NCBI GenBank assembly: GCA_019914945.1
Contig: CM034105.1
Span: 8,804,001-8,868,000 of the forward strand
Source: Typha latifolia
Taxonomy: Eukaryota > Streptophyta > Magnoliopsida > Poales > Typhaceae
Length of the DNA: 64,000 nucleotides
Direction of reading: 5' to 3'
The notes below the pieces were generated by a model, which ran no database searches, had not been told where the DNA came from, and saw only the letters and a list, made by a program, of their open reading frames with translations. The translations under genes were made by a program, and so were the position numbers. Positions 23,067 through 35,700 of the stretch are shown piece after piece. The first letter of the stretch is position 1, and the number at the start of each line of letters is the position of its first letter.

Positions 23067-23710
23067 AGAAGAGGAAGAAGATGAAGAAAGGGTTTTGCGG
23101 GCTATTTGATTAAATTGTTGGGTTGGAGAAAGGATAATTATGGTATAATGAAAGTGAGAGGGCGGAAAGTGTAATTTCAAAACCGTGCCCAAAACTGTCA
23201 ATACAATGAGTAAGCTTTTCTCAACCAACAAATTAAGAACACTACCATATAATAAACTGGTCAATATAGACAACCCCAAACTTCGCTTAAAAAGTCCTTA
23301 TCAAGGCTCGGAATAATAAGCTCGTTCTGTAATAAGACCAGGTCAGATGACACACTTGAGTCATAAGCCAAAGCAGAATCCTGGGACAAGATATCCCAAA
23401 TATTCACTCAAGCAAGGCAGACACTTGGTCAAAACCTGACAATGAGGCAGAACTACCACATTTTTGCAGTACATACGAGCAATGGCTATATTATTATTCA
23501 TCTCGATAGGGATCTCATTCTGAATGCATCTTTAAAGCAAATTTTTTGAACGTTTACAGGTCCCAAATACTTAAATCTTCTATTTACAAAATATTCTCAT
23601 ATAAGGTTATCAGGTGAGTAAGCTTGCGTACTTGAAAGCTACATCCCGAACTAGAGTTAACGGAATTAAAATTCTAGACGACCCATACAATCCCTGATAT
23701 AAACAATCAT
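23067..23710. other. 3' flank of the GP210 gene
   Basis: Contains the 3' untranslated region of GP210 (minus strand, directly below the stop at 23711-23713) and AT-rich sequence up to LTR D copy 1. No other gene is recognised and the poly(A) site was not placed. Confidence 0.4.
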
Positions 23711-26700
23711 CTAGTAGGTATATTGGGAATTGTATCTCCTCCTATCACGCTTATAGTACGGAGTTTCATCAAGTGTCCTCCTAACGTACTCCATCAAAGG
23801 CGGTGGTGTATGTGGGGTGGACTGAGAATTTCCAGAAGAGGTTCGTTCTGGTGTCATAGGAACAGCAACAGCAGGCGTCCCCTGCCTAGAAGTTGTAGTT
23901 CTGGTTGGTTTATCGAGCAACCTCAAGAAGACAAGAACTGTTGATATCAATACGATAGCACAAACTAAGATTGCAGGCCATGTGATACCACTCATCCTGG
24001 TTGGCGTTGCATTTTCTCCAACTACATAACTGACATCAACTTCTGCTGTTTGACCTGCACAACAAACAGGGTGAAATAGATAAAAATTGTTGTCTTCAAT
24101 CCAAGCTGTAGAAGTTGTGTTGTGTACTAGGCCAACTATATTTGAGAAACTAAACGTCGCATGCATTGCATATAAGAGTGAAACCATGAAAAATGAAAAA
24201 ACTGTGTCACTAATGTTATCTCACTAGTCAGGCATTACAACAAGATATGTAGATAAAAGTTTCAATATAGTTATACCCAAAAACCTCTTAAAAAGTAGGG
24301 TTAAAAGATAACCAAGCTGTGGAGGATCAATTATGGAATGCATTCATGTGAATTTTGGTACTCTATTCCAGAAAGTCACACAAAGGAAAACAGAAGGTTT
24401 GAAAGATTATACCTGTGGATGGAAGTACTATACAAACTTTATCTGTGAAAGGTTGTCTTTTAAGGACTTCAACCTGTAAGTGGAGAAATCAATCAGTAGG
24501 TAATTAGCCTCCCTATGCAGTATGTCAGCCACTCGTATTAAATTGGTACTTCCTCACCTGGTACTCAACATAACCAGTGAGACCAGAACCACTTCTTCTA
24601 AGAGGCTGAACTAGTAACAGATCTTTGGCACTCCAAAATAACTCAATTTCTGCCATGGGAAGTAAAAAGAAATTAACACTAAATCAAGACATGAATAACT
24701 TCACAACTAAAAGCAATTTAAAATCCTTGAATACCTGTGTTTCCGATTACTGTTATCAGGCTTCTATTGGTGTTAGGTGTCAAATTTAACTGCATCAATT
24801 AGATTAGTGTAATTTTCTGCAAGATAATTTCTATTTTTGAAGTTTTGACCTAGTGGGAAAACTGTTATTACCTTCCGTATTGAAATAGAAAATCCTCCAA
24901 TAAATAGCGCATGTGCAGATTCCATAACTTCTGGGGCTTCCCTCAGAGATGCAGTCACAGAAACATACATAAATCCTTCCTTCCCAATACTATTTTTCAA
25001 CTTCAAATTTGAAGTAGACATTAGATTCTGCAATTGTCTGGGTGAGTATGGAAAGAAGAGGCAATATGATTTCATTGTAACATGATCACTCCATGGCTTT
25101 GCATAGCTACAGTAAGTAACAAAAGGAGAGATCACAAGTTTGGAAGTCCAACAATGATCTAGAAAAGTAAAAGTAACACAGAAAAAACATACCCAAGAAA
25201 AGAGGGGTCAACCCTACAATCATATGGGACTCTAATATGACTTGCAGTTATTCCAAGCTTAAGCTCTGCCTCCACGGGATCACGTCTGCAGTCAGTAGAG
25301 GAGAGTTATATCCAGTTGGGTAAAAGATCTAAAGAATCAATTAAAGCAGTTTAGATAAATCCTCATAGGCAAATACATAAAACAGGTAAGTGCTGAGAAA
25401 ATGACAGTATGAAGCATGTGAATAGGAATGCAATATGGGTATGCTAGACATTGAAACTTCAATATGATGAATTTTGGATTATTTTTATATGACATGCCTG
25501 CAACAAAGACAGGCATAGATTATCACCTTTCAGCAATACTGATCCAGCAAGCATTTAATGTTTGATCTCAAAGATAAAATTAACTCAAATAAAAGTGTTC
25601 AAGACCCTTATATGAATATGATAAACAAATATGGAAAACGAACATTGCGTCTAGAAGAATAAAAGTTGTCACTTGACTCTATAATATGAACTATGAATTT
25701 TGATCAGCATCAATCAAAACATAGTGTATCCCTGCAAAAGAAACTGTGAAAACTGAACCAAGGGTAGGTAGACTAAATCTTCATAGGATGTGTCTTACTA
25801 TGAACAACACACTCTCTTGCCAGAGTATCCAAAAGGTATAATCAAGGTTCGAAAAATTAGGATCGGGATTAGAATTGACCTTATGAAAAAAATGATACGT
25901 ATTGGCCGGATTGGATCGGACTGGATACGTATTAGTCGTCTGGATTGGATTGGACCTTTTAATTACGTAAAATTCTAAATATTATTTAAAAATACCGAAA
26001 AACCATTAAAAATTTAGAAATTCTTTTACCAAAAATAAGAAAATAAAGATTATGGTGCAATAAAAATTGAAAAGAAGAAGATATTAGAAAGAGAGTGAGT
26101 GGAAGAAAATCAAACAAAAGAAACAAAAATAATGGTGCAGTGATGATGAAGAAGAAGAAGAAGAGAAGAAAAAGGGAGAGTGGAAGAAATAAAAAAAACT
26201 GAGAGAGAAATAAAGAAATAAATTAATGAATTATATACTCAGGGTTTGTCAGAGTTCGCCAGAGTTAGAACTGCATCGTCGGAGTTCGCCAGAGCTAGAT
26301 CTTTTTATAAGAGAAACGATGGTTAGATTCTAAGGAGAAAAAAAGAAAAAGAAAGAGTGAAAGAGAAAGGGAAAAAGAGAGAGTGAGAAGGGAGAGTCAA
26401 AGAGTCAAAAAGAGAGAGACAGAGAGAGTTTGGATTAGGCTTGGATTAGCTGATTCGGCGAATCATGGGTATAATAGCATAAATATATGATGTATCCAAG
26501 CCTAATTCGTTTCTACCCTTATGTTTGGCAAATGAGATATTTGAAAATATGTTAGATGTTATGAACCAGATCTAGACTGATCTGGACATAAAATTATGAA
26601 AAATTGTATAGTGGTAGCCTCGAGAGTTAGAATTCTAATGGTTTTGATTAAATTAGAGGTCGGTATGAAAAAATATAAATAAGAGTGGAGGATGGTCAGA

Positions 26701-29700
26701 ACGAGACAAAGTGGTAAATATCAAACATTGCGGCGGTCGTTAGAGAGTGGCGAACGGAGAGTGGTGAACGGCTAAGGGTGGTGGTGGACGATCGTATAGT
26801 AGGATGGCTTATGGAGGATGATGGCTAAGGTTTGGGTGCTTGGAAGGGTTCCATGATTACAATATACTCTTATGAAGATAAAGAGGATCTAACGGCTACG
26901 ATAAAACAATAAATGCGATATAAGAAAATAATTAAAATAAATTAATTCTCTCAATGCTTGGATACTTAGATACTTAACAAAGAAGCCCAACACTTCTATA
27001 TATCGAGGTCCGGTATAATAAGTCCTCAGACTAGCTATAGAGGTTTATATAATTCGAACTAGAACTTATCTTAGAGGCTTACATGACTTAATTGAACTTG
27101 CCTTAATGACTTACATAACTTAACTAGACTTACCTTAAGGGCTTACATAAACATGAACCAATTAAAAGATAAATAGGCTCAATCCATCGAGCCTAATATC
27201 TTCGTGATTCGATCTGATCAAACTCGGATCATATCATTAGACATTCAAAACTCCTTTTACATGCTAAAGTGTTGAACATATCTCATATCTAGTACATGGT
27301 TCGAAGTTTTGTTCGAAATTGAGATATTACACCAAAACTAGCCCTAAGAACTAGCATCTAACAAAAATTATCATAATTTTTGTAAGAACTGAAATTTTTT
27401 TTTTGCTATGACCCTTTCACCTTCTATCGCCCATTTTGCAATAAGGAGATAGCAGCGAATTTCACGATCAAATCCTAATTGAAATCAGATTCCGCCCCTA
27501 TAAAACAAAACCTAACCCTAAAATTAGGGGATTTATGCATCGAAATCTCCTTTCTTCTTTCTCGTCGGGGTCGTGTCCTTGAATCGGTACGTCGGAGGAC
27601 TGTTAGAGCAATCGGAGAACGCAACTCAACTCGCCGTTGAGTGCTATCCTGCCCCATGTAAATTAATATAAGATTTATAATTAGAATATAAATACCTTAT
27701 TGTTTGGGCATTTGTAGTTTCAACGAAGCTCGTCGAGCAACGGCTTCAAGTTGCCGCCACTCCTGTTCCAAGAGCTTTGTGCCATTGGCCTTGTACTGTG
27801 GATGTCTTTCTTTGGAGCCCTCGTGTGATCAGCAGGATCTGCTGGTAGTGTCACCGTCGGTGAGACGTCTCCATCTCTTCTTCCCCGTATTCATCTTCGT
27901 CTTCTTTTCCGTCTGTGAGAAGAGAGCTCGAGTAAGGACCAATTAATCCCAACCAGAGCTCGATTTGGCCTAATGAAACCCTTTTTAGTTTCGAGTTTGG
28001 GTTCAAGTCTAAACGTCCAGCCCCAACTAATAGCCTATTTTAACAATTTAATTAGTTTTAAATTCAAAAAGTTTGGTTATTGTTAAATTAAAATAAGAGT
28101 TTACTTATGGATAAAGGTGAATATTTGTACAAATATCTAGATTGCTAATAGCAGATGAGAGAATTTATTCACGTGTTTATCCTCATGTTTTGTATTATAA
28201 TTTTATTATATTGTCTTCACACTTCATGTATCATTATTGTTTTTATGATGTATTATACTTCGTGCCATACATTAATTTATAAAATATATTATTTTTATGC
28301 AAATAGCCAATATATTGGTCATAAGTGGCATGAGTTATAGTAGGTGAGACTTAAGAACAAACTCAGACTAGATATTTTTCGTACATCTCCATACAGTAAC
28401 TCAAGCCTACCTTGAAGTCTAGGAAACATACTTATACCTAATCAGCATAGAATTCGTTTAGGTGAGACTGACATGATTATGAAACTTTTGAAGTCCAGCA
28501 AACAGACCTATACCTTATCAGCATATAATTTGTTTAGATAACTCTGGCGTAATTAAGGAACAGTCTCAGGCTAGACCAAGAGTCTCCCTAAGGTGACCTT
28601 AATTTCTCTTTACAGCTAGTAGAAAAGATAAGTTGCGTTTATCATATAGTCACACTTTCTAGTGACCATAACTAGATTAGCTATAGCTGGATTAACTATA
28701 AGGAAAAGACTAGAGCACATCTTGAGGTGACTTCTAGTTGATATGAATTCCTAAGCACAACCCTAAATTGAGATAGTTAGCACTATTGAAATTGAGAAGG
28801 GTTAATGACGTTAAAGTATGATATTAGCTTGTTAATTGCATCTTTGTGGCTTAGACTTATTATTTATATTATGAGGTTACTGGCTATTATTTTAATTGAG
28901 TTTTAGTTAATATCTCATACTAGATAAAGAATGATTTTCTAGTTTTTGAGTGGATTCACTCACTGAGCTATAGTTATTTGGCTCATAGGATCCCTCTTCT
29001 AATATTTTAAGTACTAATCAACGTGGCGATTTAGCGAGATGCACAAAGACCTCACCTCCACATAAGATCTACCCCTTTTTCCCTTTCAGTTCAATTAGTC
29101 TTTATGTTTTAAAATTTAGTTAATTCAATTTGATTGGAGACATTGGTCATTTTCATTATTATTGCTAGAGTCAGATATCAATATTAAATTCTTCTTATAG
29201 TGGACTTAGAAAATTATTTATTAAGGCTTTGTGTATCTTTAGATAGGCCGGTCATAGTTCTAATTTCAGGTAATAACAATGTTGGTATTGGAGCTTAAGT
29301 TTGAGTCACCCTTTAGAGAAAAGTGGAGGTCTAGTTGCACAAGTTCAAATTCGTAGCGAGTTAATTTATGAAATAGATTTTAGTTTTAACATTATTCAGA
29401 TTTTGCAAGGACACTGTGTATATGCATCGCCGCCATGGAGCTAGTGCCCAGAGTATGTCTCCTAGAGGAAATAGGAATCAAGAGTCGACCCCTACACCTA
29501 CTCTAGCTTTTGCATATGAGCCAACGATTGCTCCCGCTTCTGCTGCAGATGCAGTTCTCACTGCAATTTAGACTTTGATCCAGGTCATTGGAGGACAGAC
29601 ATCACAACCCCACTCTACAACAGAGGCTAGTCCTCTTAGCTTAGATAGAGGCACAATGTTCGAGAAATTCTTGAAGGTTTCTCCACCTTCCTTCAAGGGG

Positions 29701-32700
29701 ACAACTGATCTAATTGAGGCGGAAGCATGGTTACTTCGAATTGAAAAGATCTTGAATGTTTTAAATTGCTCGGATGAAGAAAAGGTTGCATTGACGCAAG
29801 TTTTGAACTGGCAAAATAGCATGGAAAGTCATCTGCATTCACATTAGCATATAAATTACCATTAATAGAATTATCTAACAAAACAATATGCATGGGAAAC
29901 TCACTAAGTACAATTTAACCAAAGACTTCCGTAATCATAGAAGGCAGTAGAAACAGACCTAGATCTTACAGAAAACTTGTAACCTTCAGATGGAAATGGA
30001 ACATTAGTCAACGTCTCTAATGGGGCATCAACAATTATCTGGTCTACGTTGAGCACGGTTACTGTTGTTTGAAGCTTTAAGTCCAAGCTTTTGAAGATCA
30101 CTGCTTCAGGGAAAGTAATTACTCTTAATAGTATGAAAAAGAATCACGAAAATATCAGCGTATAGAAACAATTGTTCGATTCATGAATTACCTTCAGTCA
30201 CACCTTCACCATGAGCACGAGATTCCCCAGAAAGCCTGTCTACAGAGAGAATGCTTTCGTTACCACTTAACCAGTGACCAGATTGAAGCCCAGACATACC
30301 TACAAAACATTATTACAGTTATCAGAGAACAGACAAAGATTTCTAAATCCTTGTACCAAGATAAAAGGAAAAGCTAAGAAGCAAGCAAAAGCATGATGAT
30401 GGAATCCAATAATAGATCAGTGGAACAAATTAAATAATTTCTAACTCCAGCATCAAATAACTCTCCTTTCAAGTAAAGTTAAGAAAAAGCCTTTAGTTAA
30501 TTAAAAATAAATCCAACCGAACAAGAAGTCAAAACAGTTCCTCACACAGAATTAAAATGTCATGCCTAAGGTTCTTAGATAAGTTATCCGTTCACATTGA
30601 CCATACTTATTATTTTGTCCTTTTCTTCTTCTGCCTTGCCAGTCATATGCTTTTAAGCCATGAGAAAGCTATCAATTACAAAGAACTGAAGAAGAGAAAA
30701 GGGCATACAGTACATTCCTGAACATGTAACCTATCAGGAACTATATAGGAAAAAAAATACAAGACTAGAGATTTTTCAGTTAAAAACACAATTAAAGCAC
30801 AAAAAAAAAAGAAACAATTATAAGGAGACTAGCATGTATATGAAAAGGAAAGGTTAAAAGAAAACATACATCCGCTAAAATGCAGTTTAGAAAAGCTGCA
30901 AATATTAATTACAAGAACTAGGAAGTTTAGTCCAAGCTGCTTGATGAGATGGCACAATGTTTTCATGCATGACAAGAATTATCATATGTCCCTCAATCAG
31001 AATGACATACCATCTCCGGCAACAGTAAAGTTAAGAGATTGGCCAAGATGTACGACTGGATTCCTAGGATACAATTGTGCACCAACTGTTACCTGCCAAT
31101 GGGTGAAATAGTGAGAGCTAAATAATCCAGATAAGTTTTGCAGCATAGAAGCTGATACAATTAGCTAATTAGGTAATGCACTAATGCATAGACAGAAAGT
31201 CCCTAGCTACCTACATACCTCACGAATTAGCCAAAAGAATTAATATATATTTCACTTAAAAAGCACCATAAAAATGAATCACTTCAATCAAATAATTTCA
31301 ATAGATCAAATTTATATGAAGTACATCACATCAAATATGACTGGAAGCAATATCAGTCGGCTGTCAAGGATATTAGAAATAGCTCAACAAATTACAAATT
31401 GCCATTGAGGAAAGAACTAGTACCAAAATGAAGTCTGCTTTTCTTGGATTATGACCGATGGAAATCCTTACAAGAGCTCTACCAGGGCTTCTTGCCTTCA
31501 TGCCACACAAAAGAGAGTCAAGAGACTTAGGTCAACAAATGCTGAAACAGAAAAATAGAGAAGGAAAAATTTTTCCCAAGCTGCATATGGTAAATCAATA
31601 TTTTGGTCCATGCTTGTGCAAGTGTGGACATTAAAATGGGTTAGCATGTTAAAAAGGCAAAGGGCTGCGAAGCAGACCTGCAGAATGACAAATTCATCTG
31701 TAATATGTGTATTGTTTTCATTTTTTGGGAAAGAAACAGATACAATATCAGGATAATTTGTTTCAACATCCATTGGAACCACTCCCTTTGCTTCAGTGAA
31801 CATATAACCTGATAGAAAGAGATGAAATAGAATAGATATTATAATTTGGCCAAACAGACAACTACTAGACTGACAAATGTGTGAGTAAGTACCTAAATGA
31901 TCACAGTACTTGATAATCAATTCCACTTTATCATTAACGGCAACATAAACTTCATGAATGGAAGATTCTGCGGTAGCAACCCTTACTTGTACCACCTGAG
32001 AAATTACGACAGTAACATAACAACTTTGTTTTAATATATCTATCACCAAGTGATCAACCACTGATTCAGTATAATTTACAGAAAAAAAAGAAGTCAAAGA
32101 AGAATCAGAGATGAATATTAGTAGCATAAAGAAACCCATTTCAGATCCTACCTGAAATATCCAGCATTGGGAAGGAAGATGAATCCATTCATTTCTTTAT
32201 TCCAATTTAATAGATTTTATTGTTAATGCAATTACTTTATAATAGCAAATCCATGGAATCCACTCCATCTAAGACTATGGTCCATAAGTAAGTACATCCA
32301 AGGCCAAGGTTTTTGTCTTTATTTAACGTGAGCGATCATTGGTTGGCCTGGGCATGTCCTTGAGATTAGTGCCTGACTTTCCAAACATTTGGACATGAAA
32401 AAGAAATTGATCTAGGAGCTCCTAAATCCCATAACATTAGTATTCAAATTGTACAAACTAGATTCAGCAGAAACCAATTATATGGTCGACACACTACTTA
32501 AGGAAGATCAAATGTGTAAAGAATCGAAGTTCAAAGTGAAAATAAAGCAAATTCAGTAGTTGTATCAGACAGCACTCTAATGGCACACCGGGTTGCATTC
32601 GAATGCCAACACAAGAAAGAAACAATGCATAAAAATAAAATTTAAGTGGCATTCGAAAGACACTTATGAGATTCTATTGGCACATGCAGAATTGAGAAAG

Positions 32701-35700
32701 AAATTTTAATACGGTGCATGAATCACATTGATCATCATACTAGATTGACCTATAGTCTTATTGCACTTGCATGTTAGTGTTACAGAATGATTAAAGTTGA
32801 TCAACAACAAGGGGGTCTAGGTATTGGATAGAGGAGGCTGGTGGTGAAGCACAGTGGAGAGAGAAAAGATGGGCAGCGATAGTGATGATAATGGGAGATT
32901 AATTTACTTTTTCTCCTAGATTACTCTTACTCTTACTCCTGAGATAGTCTAAGGCTAAAGTATAACTCTCAATGCTTGGATTCCTCAACAAATAAACTAA
33001 CAATTATATTTGTAGAGGTCGGTTACAATAAATCATATTAGGACTAGGACTAGTCCTAAAGGTTTACACAACTCAGACTAAGATTAGTCCTTATATAAGA
33101 GATAAACATAAACTAAATAAGAGATAAACATGAACTAAATACAAGATAAATAGCCCGTTTAGCAGACCAAGTCTACTACCCTAATGCGGTTCCTTAGCCC
33201 GTGATGCCTAGCTCAGATCCGGTTTGGCTTGGACAGCATCACTTCACTATGCTTTTGCTCACCTTGACCTCAAAGTGAAATCTAGGAAGTGCTACATTAA
33301 CTCGAACTCGAACACCCAAGTTGGATATGGCATTCGTCCATTGGACCACTCCACTTGTACTTACGTGATCAATCTTCTGTCTACACAAATCCTTCTCTTG
33401 GCTAGAATCCAAGTGGTACAAGCTCTTGCTTATGTATAGCTGGATCGGGTATGTTGGCCGCAATAGCTGTCTCACCTGCAATTCGAGCTCGCAAGGCTGA
33501 AACATAGAACACTAGGTGCACGCGCAATCGAACTTGGTGAAGATGGTGGCACAGGCTAGCTCGTCCAACAACTCCTCTAAAATCAGTTTTGGATACCGGT
33601 CATTGATGGTGATAGCGTTCAGCGCTCAATAGTTCACATAGAATCGCCATGAGTTATCCTTCTGCACCAACAATACCGATGAGCAAGCGTTATGGTAGGC
33701 GGTATGACTCAATGGATGAAGGCCCTGATCAAAGCATCTCTTGGACTAGCCGTGTGAGTCCCATCTTTGCGTGCAGGTACGATATGGTCTCATGTTGGCC
33801 CATTTCATCCTTTGTACCATCTGGATCCAATGGTCATGGTTTCGAATCGGTGGAAACTCGGGTTGTTCCTTGAAGACTAAACAAAACTATTGTAGAAGTG
33901 AGTCTATGTCAATGGTTGTAGGTTGATTTTGGTTTGGTTCTCCATGGTTGAGACTAGCCGCATCAACAAGTCGTGGCAACTAGCTTGAGGTAAGCCGGTT
34001 AGGGCTTGTCAGCAAGCCCTAATGTCCGGCTGCATCGTCTCTAATCAAACCGATCTTCCCTCGAGCTTTAAGTCCAACCGCATCAAGCCAAAGTTGAATT
34101 GGACTGGCCTAATCCTTGTAGCCTATGAAGCACAAACACCTCTATCTGGGGGAGGTGTTCGTGTCGAACACGGGCACGTGTGGGACACGTGTCCGACACG
34201 GATTAGAAGTATCCTGATTTAAAGAAAATATAAAACAAAATAAGACACCACGTGGACACGACGTGCTATTATTGGGCAAAATGGGTCGAGTCTGAATCCT
34301 TTTCATTAACCTGGATCCAAAACCAAAACTAAATAATCAAACCCTCACCTCTCAGCCCCGATCAACACTTTTCAGCCCTCAAAAATCCCCAAATCCCCAC
34401 CTCACCTAAAACCCTTGAGCGAAAGAATGCAATGCGACGACGACAACAACAATTAGTTAAGCAAGTCCAAGATGACGATCGGCTGAGAATGATGAGTACG
34501 ATGAGTGAGACAAGCGGTCGAGCACGACGAGGGCAATGGCTATTGAGCACGGCAAGGGCGACAGATTGCTGAGCACGGCAAGGGCGACAGATTGCTGAGC
34601 ACGATGAGGCTCTCTCTCTCTCTCTCTCTCTTCCCTCCCCCGACAAGCCACTTTCATTTCTTCTAATTGGCTGACCTCTCTTCCTCCCTCTCTCTTATTC
34701 TCTCTCTGCCTCTCTGCCTCTCTACTCTCCTTCAAATACTTTCAATCTTTTATGTTTCCTTTAAACTTTTTATATGAATAGAGCTTAAATTGAAATTTCT
34801 ATTAGTTATTTTAATTCTAATTATGGTGATAAGCTGATAATGTAATAGATCGATAGGCAAAATAGTTGGAAGTTAAATTGTTAGATTGCAAACTTTACAA
34901 AATTGTTAGATAAACTAATAAATTGATAAATGTGATAGCTTTATGTATGTGAATTTTATACTATTAGATTGCAAACTTTTGCTTTAGATGTATCAATAAT
35001 TATATATTTCATATTTTTTGGACATCAGATGCATATCTTATGAATATTTTGCTTAAATTACGTAAAATTTGAATTTCGTAATTTAAGTACGAAATTCATA
35101 GTTTAAGTACAAATTTCATATTTAAACTATGAAATTTTAGTTGTACGTAGTTTTAGAAAAATATTCACAATATAATCATCTCAAGTCTAAAAATTATGAA
35201 ACTAATTGGACAAAATCTCTGACATCATAATCTAAAACTTTTTTATCGAAGTTTCTTCAAGTTCGAAATATATCTGTGGCGAAATGAAGAATTCATAGTT
35301 TAATTACAAAATTTGTAATTTAAGTATGAAAGTCTAACAGTAATTCACAATTTTTTAAGTATATATTGTAATTTATTTGTAATATAGATTAAGTTCTATT
35401 TTTGAAACATTGATTAAGAAGTTTTTATTTATTTAAACTATCTCCAATTTGTCTATACATAAATTGTAATGGTAAAGTATATAAATTCTACAATGTAAAA
35501 AAATAATGAAAGTTGTTAAAAATCAATAAAAATTGTTATTGTAGTTATGAAAGAGACTAATTAGAGATATTTTTTCTATACAAGTCTTTCTTATCGCTCT
35601 TTAATTAATATAGTTAGAGACTATTTAGAGATAGTTTAACTAAATAAAAACTCTTTAATCAATGTTTCAAAGAGAATTTAATCTATATTGCAAATAAATT

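Noticed and set aside
25286..29958. A possible GP210 microexon between exons 30103-29959 and 25285-25193
   Set aside because: First suspected because the GTAAGA donor breaks the frame. Using the donor 14 nt downstream restores the frame and the expected spacing, so no microexon is needed.
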